DNA from: Klebsiella pneumoniae | Lineage (GTDB): Bacteria > Pseudomonadota > Gammaproteobacteria > Pseudomonadales > Pseudohongiellaceae | Direction: 5' to 3' | Assembly (NCBI GenBank): GCA_945877175.1 | Contig: CAMCRC010000009.1 | Location: 1 to 55,909, forward strand | DNA: 55,909 nt | Shown: positions 49,916 to 55,909 of the stretch, one piece after another | Layout of the letters: the number at the start of each line of letters is the position of its first letter | Position numbering within the stretch: position 1 is the stretch's first letter | Made by a program: the position numbers and the translations under genes | Notes under the pieces: generated by a model | Database searches by the model: none | What the model was told of the DNA's origin: nothing | The model's input: only the letters and a program-made list of their open reading frames with translations

Positions 49916-51423
49916 GCGCGCACTACCAGGCGCTGCTGACAAAGCTGCACACCCTGTCCGATATTCACAAAGCCATTGCCGTGCTGTACTGGGATCGCGA
50001 GACTTTCATGCCCGTGCATGGCAACACCGGCCGCACCCAGCAGATCACCACGCTCAACCAGCTGGCGCACGAGATGGCCACCAGCACGCAGATGGCCGAC
50101 CTGCTGGCGGCGGCGGAGCAGGAGCAGTCCGGCGCCGCGTACGACAGCGATGCCGCGAGTCTGCTGCGCCACGTGCGCCGGCAGTTTGATGAAGATCGCT
50201 TGTTCCCGACAGAGTTCGTGCGCCGGCGCAGCGAAGTCACAGGCGCAGCAGGGGCTGCCTGGGCCGATGCCCGCGAGCGCAACGACTTTGCCGCGTTTCG
50301 TCCGCATCTGGAAAGCGCGGTCGAGATTGCGCGGGAATCTGCAGAGATTCTTGGCTACGCCGACGAGAAGTATGATGCCCTGCTGAATCAGTACGAGCGT
50401 GGCATGAAGACGGCTGCCGTGCGCGACATCTTCGCTACGGTGAAGCGCGAGACAGTGCCCCTGATCCAGGCTATTGGCGAAAGGCTGGACGCTATCGATG
50501 ACCGCATTCTTTACCAGCCGTTTGCCATCGACGCGCAGCGTACTTTCTGTCGCCAGGCGGCCGAGTCGATTGGCTACGATTTCACCCGCGGCCATCTAGC
50601 CGAAGTGCAGCATCCCTTCAGTACCAGCTTCGGCCGCGAGGATGTGCGCATCACCACGCGCTACCAGCCCGACTTCGCCACGTCAGCGATTTTCGCGACA
50701 CTCCATGAGTCCGGTCATGCGCTCTATGAACAGGGGGTTGCAGAGGCGCTGTCCCGCACACCGCTGGCGCAGGGCACTTCGTCGGGCATTCACGAAAGCC
50801 AGTCGCGCCTCTTCGAGAATCAGGTGGGTCGCAGCCTGGGTTACTGGCAAAAGCACTTCGCCACACTGCAGGCGCATTTCCCTGCCCAGCTCGGCAATGT
50901 GTCGGTGACGCAGTTCCACCGCGCGATCAACAAGGTGCAGCCTTCGCTGATCCGTGTCGAGGCGGACGAGCTGACCTACAACATGCACATCATCCTGCGT
51001 TTTGAATTGGAACAGGCATTGGTGAATGGCGATCTGCTGGTGGCAGATCTGCCCGCCGCCTGGCGCGACGGTATGCAGGCACTGCTGGGCATCACGCCCC
51101 CCGATGACAGGCAAGGCGTGCTGCAGGATGTGCACTGGTCCCAGGCGGCATTCGGTTATTTCCCCACCTACACACTGGGCAACCTTTACGCCGCCATGTT
51201 CATGGCCGCGGCGAAACAGCAGGACATCCACATTGCCGCCGATCTGGAGCGCGGGGATGTTGCCCGACTGCTGGCCTGGCTGCGCACCCACATTCATCAG
51301 CATGGCAGCAAGTTTGATGCGCCAGAGCTGTGCCGACGTGCCACTGGTCAGGAGCTGACCGCGGTGCCCTTCGTGCAGTACGCCCGCGAGAAGTTCGGCA
51401 GGCTGTACGGACTGCCCAACTGA
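49912..51423 (+). CDS. M32-family carboxypeptidase
   Basis: 503 residues from a GTG overlapping the previous stop (the family is about 490-510). It is a cytoplasmic zinc metallocarboxypeptidase. The active-site helix is HESGH (265-269; the family usually has HETGH or HESGH), and the third ligand is the Glu in GIHESQSRLFEN (about 295). Other blocks are DVRITTRYQP, WQKHFATLQAHFP and YFPTYTLGNLYAAMF. It ends 13 bp before rlmA. Substrate range is unknown; family enzymes prefer broad C-terminal residues. Confidence 0.93.
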   Translation: MSAHYQALLTKLHTLSDIHKAIAVLYWDRETFMPVHGNTGRTQQITTLNQLAHEMATSTQMADLLAAAEQEQSGAAYDSDAASLLRHVRRQFDEDRLFPTEFVRRRSEVTGAAGAAWADARERNDFAAFRPHLESAVEIARESAEILGYADEKYDALLNQYERGMKTAAVRDIFATVKRETVPLIQAIGERLDAIDDRILYQPFAIDAQRTFCRQAAESIGYDFTRGHLAEVQHPFSTSFGREDVRITTRYQPDFATSAIFATLHESGHALYEQGVAEALSRTPLAQGTSSGIHESQSRLFENQVGRSLGYWQKHFATLQAHFPAQLGNVSVTQFHRAINKVQPSLIRVEADELTYNMHIILRFELEQALVNGDLLVADLPAAWRDGMQALLGITPPDDRQGVLQDVHWSQAAFGYFPTYTLGNLYAAMFMAAAKQQDIHIAADLERGDVARLLAWLRTHIHQHGSKFDAPELCRRATGQELTAVPFVQYAREKFGRLYGLPN

Positions 51424-51436
51424 GAGCAACACCGCC

Positions 51437-52294
51437 ATGAGCCTGCTCCCATTTCAGGCGCTGGCCTGCCCGCTCGACAGGCAGCCATTGCATCGCGCAG
51501 GGTCCAGTTTGCGCTGCCCGTCCGGCCACAGCTTCGACATTGCCCGCGAAGGCCATACCTACCTGCTCCCGGTGCAGAACAAGCGCTCCCGTGATCCGGG
51601 CGACAGCAAGGAGATGGTGGCCGCCAGGCGACGCTTTTTGAACGCCGGCTACTATCAGCCGATAGCCGCCGCCGTTTGCGCGGCCTTGATGAGGGATGGT
51701 CACGATGCGCCTTCCAATGCTGAGCCACTGTCGTGTCTCGATGCCGGCTGCGGCGAGGGCTACTACCTGCGCGCGCTGGCGGCTGCCACCGGGCAACCGC
51801 TGGCCTTGCTGGGACTGGACATCTCCAAGTGGGCGATACTGGCGGCCGCCAGGCAGGAACGCCTGTGCACCTGGGTAGTGGGCAGCAATGCGAACCTGCC
51901 CGTGCTGTCTCACTCTGTCGACCAGATCCTGTGCATGTTTGGATTCCCCGTCTACACGGAGTTTGCGCGGGTACTGAAGCCCGGTGGCTGCCTGCTGCAG
52001 GTGGACTCGGGTCCGGAGCATCTGCGCGAGTTGCGCGAGATCATCTACCCCACTTTGAAACCGGAGCGGGACAAGACACCACAGGTACCGGAAGGGTTTG
52101 TCCTCAAGCAGGAGAGTGCCCTGCGCTTCAGGCTGTCGCTGAGCACTTCGGATGCAATCGCCGATCTGCTGCTCATGACGCCCCATCTGTTCCGCGCCAG
52201 CGCACAGGGAAAGGCGCATGCAGCCGCTCTGGACAGGCTCGAGCTGACCGTGGATGTGCGTCTGCAGACTCTCGAAAGACAAGCGCTCGAATAG
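51437..52294 (+). CDS. rlmA: 23S rRNA (guanine-745-N1) methyltransferase RlmA
   Basis: 285 residues (E. coli 269). An N-terminal zinc finger recognises rRNA, then a SAM methyltransferase domain (CLDAGCGEGYYLRAL, about 98-112) methylates G745. The signature LLPVQNKRSRDPGDSKEMVAARRRFL, present in three consecutive pieces, is diagnostic of RlmA. In the zinc finger, E. coli has CPLC...C...H; here the second position is Asp (CPLD, Cys11, Asp14, Cys27, His31), so one of the four ligands is changed. It is close to the M32 gene (13 bp). Confidence 0.93.
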   Translation: MSLLPFQALACPLDRQPLHRAGSSLRCPSGHSFDIAREGHTYLLPVQNKRSRDPGDSKEMVAARRRFLNAGYYQPIAAAVCAALMRDGHDAPSNAEPLSCLDAGCGEGYYLRALAAATGQPLALLGLDISKWAILAAARQERLCTWVVGSNANLPVLSHSVDQILCMFGFPVYTEFARVLKPGGCLLQVDSGPEHLRELREIIYPTLKPERDKTPQVPEGFVLKQESALRFRLSLSTSDAIADLLLMTPHLFRASAQGKAHAAALDRLELTVDVRLQTLERQALE

Positions 52295-52390
52295 ACACAA
52301 TACGCGGAAACTGTCTGTATACTGCGCTCGCGCTCCCGCCCCAGGCAGCGCATCGGATGTCCAAGTCTCGTCCCAGGAGTGTCCCTGAAC

Positions 52391-53485
52391 ATGCAACCTG
52401 TTTTCACCAACGTCGCAGTCGCTCGCGCGCTTCTGCTCTTCATTCTGGCTGCGGGTGTCTATTTCTTCATTGGGTTCCTCGTGCCGGTGCTGGCAGCGTT
52501 GATCATCTGTTTCGCCAGCTGGCCGTTATACCAGCGTCTGCGGGCACGCTGTGGTGGCAGCAACAAGGTAGCCGCGTCCATCGCCGTTATTGCCATGATC
52601 CTGTGCATTCTGATTCCGCTCGCGGTTGCCTTCACCTTCGCACTGGAAGAAATCGGCACGGCAGTGAACTGGATCACCCATGCGAATCAGGAAGGCGCGC
52701 CGGTGCCCGAGTGGGTCGCGGCCCTGCCACTGGCAGGAAGCTGGCTCGCACAGCAGTGGACTTTGTATCTGGGCGAGCCGCAGCAACTGGGAGTCATCGT
52801 CAGTCTGGTAAGCGGTGAACAGATCACGGGCATTTCGCGCTGGGTGCTCAACCTCGGCTGGGACACCGCCGGCCTGTTGCTGACCCTTCTGTTCATGCTG
52901 ATTACGTTGTTCTTTCTGTACAAGGATGGCCAGGCCCTGTCAGGTGAGTTGGACAATGTGGGCGAACGCGTCCTGCCGGAGCGCTGGAAGCGCTATTCGC
53001 GGGTGGTGCCGGCCACGGTGACATCCACGGTGATGGGCATGACTGTCATTGCCATTGGGGAAGGGGTGGTGCTGGGCGTGGCCTACTGGATCGCAGGCGT
53101 GCCTTCGCCGGTAGCATTCGGCGTACTGACAGGCTTCATGGCTCTGGTTCCAGGGGGCGCGCCGCTGACCTTCACTCTTATTTCGATCTATCTGGTGGGC
53201 ACTGGCGACATCACTGCCGGCCTGGGTCTGCTGGCCTGGGGCACAGTTGAACTGTTCATTGTCGACAAGACACTTCGGCCGAAGCTGGTTGGTGGCCCGG
53301 TGAAGCTTCCTTTTCTCCCGACCTTTTTCGGCCTTATCGGGGGCGTGAAGACAATGGGGATTGTGGGCCTTTTCATCGGCCCGGTACTCATGGCGCTGCT
53401 GGTGTCGATCTGGCGCGAATGGATCCGGGAGACCGCCGTTATCGAGGTGCCGGCCTCCGCAACTGAAAACACGACCCTGCCCTGA
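52391..53485 (+). CDS. AI-2E transporter family (PerM/TqsA-like) membrane protein
   Basis: 364 residues from the ATG at 52391 (AGGAG 11 bp upstream; a GTG four codons earlier is possible). Seven to eight hydrophobic segments, with the AI-2E family's membrane topology: an N-terminal pair (about 10-55), TM near 70, a soluble central part (about 95-155), then the conserved C-terminal core with LLTLLFMLITLFFLYKDG, a GVPSPVAFGVLTGFMALVPGGAPLT block and GGVKTMGIVGLFIGPVLMALL. Family roles include autoinducer-2 export and sodium/proton exchange; the substrate here is unknown. Confidence 0.9.
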   Translation: MQPVFTNVAVARALLLFILAAGVYFFIGFLVPVLAALIICFASWPLYQRLRARCGGSNKVAASIAVIAMILCILIPLAVAFTFALEEIGTAVNWITHANQEGAPVPEWVAALPLAGSWLAQQWTLYLGEPQQLGVIVSLVSGEQITGISRWVLNLGWDTAGLLLTLLFMLITLFFLYKDGQALSGELDNVGERVLPERWKRYSRVVPATVTSTVMGMTVIAIGEGVVLGVAYWIAGVPSPVAFGVLTGFMALVPGGAPLTFTLISIYLVGTGDITAGLGLLAWGTVELFIVDKTLRPKLVGGPVKLPFLPTFFGLIGGVKTMGIVGLFIGPVLMALLVSIWREWIRETAVIEVPASATENTTLP

Positions 53486-53491
53486 TTGCGC

Positions 53492-54085
53492 TCAGCGTTT
53501 TTGCCACACCAGCAATTGATTGTTGGCAGGCATGGCGTTGTCTTCCAGCAGCCTCAGGCCCGCGTCTTCTGCCAGCCCCAGCACGGTTTCGATGTCGCGA
53601 ACGCCGCTGCGCGGATCGTTGCTCTTCAGCCAGAGATCGAACTGGGCATTGCTTGGCGTCGTGAACTCCCCTCCATACTTAAACGGCCCGTAGACGCAGA
53701 CAAGCGCACCGCAGTTGAGCACATGGGGAAGTGGCCGGAAGAAGTCCACCACCGCATTCTGCGGCATGATGTGCAGGCTGTTGGCGCTGAAGAGATAGTC
53801 AAGGCCCGTCACGGTCCAGTCCGGCTGCGTGACATCCAGAGACAGGGCCTCGGGCAGGTTGGACAGTGCTGCGGCGCCAATGCGCACATTCAGGCGTGCA
53901 AGGTTGGAGGGGATGTCAGTGCTCTGCCAGTGCAGCCAGGGCATCTGCGAGGCGAAGTGCACCGCGTGCTGTCCCGTGCCTCCGGCAATTTCAAGCACGC
54001 GGCCCGGTTTTGCAAAATGCCGCCGTAGCACTGCCAGAATGAAGTCCTTGTTGTTCTCACACGCCTGACTGAAGGGGAGCTCCAC
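53492..54085 (-). CDS. DUF938-family SAM-dependent methyltransferase
   Basis: 197 residues. N-terminal FSQACENNKDFILAVL is the family's characteristic start; SAM motif I is VLEIAGGTGQHAVHFA (30-45). Then WQSTDIP, ANSLHIMP (about 103-110) and YGPFKYGGEFTTPSNAQFD follow, matching DUF938 proteins, whose substrate is not established. It lies 3 bp downstream of yaaA on the same strand and is convergent with the permease (6-bp gap). Confidence 0.88.
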   Translation of the reverse strand: MELPFSQACENNKDFILAVLRRHFAKPGRVLEIAGGTGQHAVHFASQMPWLHWQSTDIPSNLARLNVRIGAAALSNLPEALSLDVTQPDWTVTGLDYLFSANSLHIMPQNAVVDFFRPLPHVLNCGALVCVYGPFKYGGEFTTPSNAQFDLWLKSNDPRSGVRDIETVLGLAEDAGLRLLEDNAMPANNQLLVWQKR

Positions 54086-54088
54086 GAA

Positions 54089-54862
54089 TCAGTCCTCTCT
54101 GCGCAGAAAGACCGGAGAGTGACCGGTCGAATCCTTCGCACTGTAGTGATAGCCATCGACATCGAATGCCAGCAGATCTTCCGGCTTCTTGAGGCGGTTG
54201 CGGAGGATCCAGGCGCTCATCAGCCCCCGGGCCTTTTTTGCAAAGAAACTCACGATTTTGTACTGCCCGTTGCTGAAATCCTTGAACACCGGGCTGATGA
54301 CGCGGGCCTGCAACTGCTTCTCGCGCACCACCTTGTAGTATTCGACCGAGGCAAGATTGACCAGCAGGGGCGAGCGCTGCTTCTGCAGTGCGTCGTTCAG
54401 TGCCGCTGTGACGCGCTCGCCCCAGAAGTCATAAAGAGAAGTGCTGCCCAATGCCTTGAACGTGGTGCCCATCTCCAGCCGGTAGGGCTGGATGAGATCG
54501 AGCGGGCGCAGAAGACCATACAGGCCGGACAGTATCCGCAGGTGCTCCTGCGCATAGCTGACGTCTGTCGCTGACAGTGCCGGGGCATCCAGCCCGAGAT
54601 ACACGTCGCCCTTGAAGGCGAACAGCGCCTGTCGGGCATTGTGCTTGTCGAAGGGTGTGTGCCAGGCGTTGAAGCGCTCGCGGTTCAAATCACCCAGCGC
54701 GGGACTGATGTCCATCAGCGCAGAAATCTGTGCAGGGGTCAGTTGCCGCAAATTGTCGACAAGCCGCGCGGAGTCTTCGAGAAAATCCGGTTGGGTGGCC
54801 TTGCGGATGCGCAGCGGGGATTCAAAGTCGAGCGTCTTTGCGGGAGAAATGACCAGCAGCAT
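54089..54862 (-). CDS. yaaA: peroxide stress protein YaaA (DUF328)
   Basis: 257 residues (E. coli 258). YaaA lowers free iron during peroxide stress and binds DNA structures. Family landmarks: MLLVISPAKTLDFESPL start, SPALGDLNRERF (about 50), ALFAFKGDVYLGLDA, GLYGLLRPLDLIQPYRLEMGT in two pieces, and KDFSNGQYKIVSFFAKKARGLMSAWIL. Ends 3 bp before the DUF938 gene; a 24-bp gap precedes it from the unknown gene at 55390, so all three leftward genes may form one operon. Confidence 0.95.
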   Translation of the reverse strand: MLLVISPAKTLDFESPLRIRKATQPDFLEDSARLVDNLRQLTPAQISALMDISPALGDLNRERFNAWHTPFDKHNARQALFAFKGDVYLGLDAPALSATDVSYAQEHLRILSGLYGLLRPLDLIQPYRLEMGTTFKALGSTSLYDFWGERVTAALNDALQKQRSPLLVNLASVEYYKVVREKQLQARVISPVFKDFSNGQYKIVSFFAKKARGLMSAWILRNRLKKPEDLLAFDVDGYHYSAKDSTGHSPVFLRRED

Positions 54863-54886
54863 CAGGGCCTCACAACAGCAGTTCGA

Positions 54887-55390
54887 TCACACCGGCGCGA
54901 GGAATTCCTGCCACCAGTCCAGAGGGGTCACGCCGTCAGCCGGGTCGTAGACGTTGCCATAGTACCAGACGGTGCCAGGAAACTGACCAATGATGCGGTC
55001 CAGCAGAATCTCCAGTGTCTGGAAGCCGATGGAAACGTGAATGCTGTACACCAGCAGCCGCAGAGTCTGCTGGTCGAGGCTGCCGTCGAGCAGCTCGAGC
55101 TCCGGCGACAGCACCTGCGCTACCGCGTCGAGGTCGTCTTTGCGCAGCACGCGGATGCTCAGATTGCCACTGCGCTTCAGCAGCTCGAATCCGGCTTCCT
55201 TGCGCGCTGGGAAGCGAATGCGATCGCCAGCGGCCAGGCCTCGCAGGAACCCCGGAGATTTCAGCAGACGGTACTCGTCGGCGGTCTTGGCGTCTGCCAC
55301 AACTTCAACACTGAGACGCTCCATGATGGTCTCGCCATCGGGGCGATAACCGGCAACCAGTGCAAGGGTCTGTGAAGGAGCAGGGTTCAT
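54887..55390 (-). CDS. conserved hypothetical protein, weakly DUF4265-like
   Basis: 167 residues, no signal or membrane helix, acidic. The pattern of strands and RYLL..P.F..G...GD.I (residues about 35-65) resembles the DUF4265 fold, but I cannot assign it firmly. The C-terminal part has YYGNVYDPADGVTPLDWW (about 141-158). Likely cytoplasmic. First of a leftward group with yaaA and the DUF938 gene. Confidence 0.6.
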   Translation of the reverse strand: MNPAPSQTLALVAGYRPDGETIMERLSVEVVADAKTADEYRLLKSPGFLRGLAAGDRIRFPARKEAGFELLKRSGNLSIRVLRKDDLDAVAQVLSPELELLDGSLDQQTLRLLVYSIHVSIGFQTLEILLDRIIGQFPGTVWYYGNVYDPADGVTPLDWWQEFLAPV

Positions 55391-55450
55391 TCGGGCGTCC
55401 GGAAAGGGTAGGCTTGCGGTATTCTAACCTGCGCCGAGGACTGCTGCGCA

Positions 55451-55816
55451 ATGCTCGAACAAATGCAGGGATATGCCCGGCGCTGGATGGCCTTGCGGCC
55501 AGTGCTGCTCGTCGTGGCCGTGTTGGCCCTTGGTGCTGCATTGCGCATCCTGCTGACGTCTGTGGACCAGGCCGGCGATGTCTATCTGATCCCGGCGCTC
55601 GTGCTGTTTCTGTGGTGCATCATGCTGCATGCGTTCCTCACACTTTTTGCGCGGGTGCCGCCACCCGCTGTCACGACATTGACTTGGCGTCAGCGCATGC
55701 TGATGCGTTGCAGACGCGTTTTCTACTACCTGTTTCTCGGGCTTTTCGCCGTGCTCTCGGCGCTGTTGCTGCTCACCAGCTGGCAACTGGCAGGAGCCTG
55801 GCGCATGATGTACTGA
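55451..55816 (+). CDS. small membrane protein, unknown
   Basis: 121 residues with three hydrophobic segments (about 17-35, 42-64, 92-110) and a basic cytosolic loop (WRQRMLMRCRRV, about 79-90). No family recognised. It is divergent from the DUF4265-like gene (60-bp gap) and is followed after 47 bp by the partial gene at 55864. Confidence 0.65.
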   Translation: MLEQMQGYARRWMALRPVLLVVAVLALGAALRILLTSVDQAGDVYLIPALVLFLWCIMLHAFLTLFARVPPPAVTTLTWRQRMLMRCRRVFYYLFLGLFAVLSALLLLTSWQLAGAWRMMY

Positions 55817-55863
55817 CTCTGACAAGTGACCCGAAGCGACAAAGACAACAACAAGGAGCGAGC

Positions 55864-55909
55864 ATGAGCCTGAAGAAAGTGGATGATGCAGATGTTGATC
55901 CGATGCCCG
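55864..55909 (+). CDS. partial unknown gene (runs off window)
   Basis: ATG at 55864 preceded by AAGGAGCGAGC, an almost ideal ribosome binding site. Fifteen codons are visible (MSLKKVDDADVDPMP), acidic and apparently without signal peptide. Too little to identify. Confidence 0.65.
   Translation, partial: MSLKKVDDADVDPMP

Noticed and set aside
51200-52396. 398-residue minus-strand frame over the M32 and rlmA genes
   Set aside because: Overlaps two well-supported genes and has no family features.

Overview
This is a 55.9 kb piece of a gammaproteobacterial chromosome centred on the replication origin. The gene order on the left (tsaC, dprA, LysM protein, def, fmt, rsmB, trkA, then an acyltransferase, glyQS, gmhB, plsC, gyrB, recF, dnaN, dnaA, oriC, rpmH, rnpA, yidD, yidC, mnmE, mnmG, rsmG, parA, parB, atp operon, glmU, glmS) is that of Pseudomonas and related Pseudomonadales-type lineages. 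Two ParB-binding parS sites of the Pseudomonas type lie inside recF. The genus cannot be named from sequence alone; a free-living aerobic, possibly marine, gammaproteobacterium is an inference.

Region 1 (1-14151): housekeeping genes for tRNA modification, purine synthesis (purE standing alone without purK), DNA uptake (dprA), protein maturation (def, fmt), rRNA methylation (rsmB), K+ uptake (trkA, trkH), lipid A or phospholipid acylation, glycyl-tRNA synthetase and LPS heptose synthesis. Region 2 (14152-20984): the leftward dnaA-dnaN-recF-gyrB operon and the oriC intergenic region, with two perfect DnaA boxes, an AT-rich stretch and likely dnaA and rpmH promoters. Region 3 (20985-29464): rightward rpmH-rnpA-yidD-yidC-mnmE, a 380-bp AT-rich gap, then mnmG-rsmG-parA-parB. 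Region 4 (29465-40024): complete atpIBEFHAGDC operon with a good promoter and a strong intrinsic terminator, then glmU and glmS.

Region 5 (40025-55909) leaves the conserved origin block. It is visibly more GC-rich and holds a HexR-like regulator, a MarR regulator divergent from a broken SnoaL-like gene, a FemAB/GNAT-like protein, a periplasmic redox cluster (PQQ dehydrogenase, unknown secreted protein, IorA/IorB-type molybdenum hydroxylase), an SDR, a small membrane protein, an M32 carboxypeptidase, rlmA, an AI-2E-family permease, a DUF938 methyltransferase, yaaA and several unknown genes.

No rRNA, tRNA, CRISPR, transposase or prophage gene was seen. No clearly new system stands out. The best leads are the periplasmic redox cluster with its unknown secreted protein, the parS sites written into RecF codons, the AT-rich DnaA-box-like region before mnmG, and the MarR/SnoaL locus with a frame-relevant 10-bp repeat.
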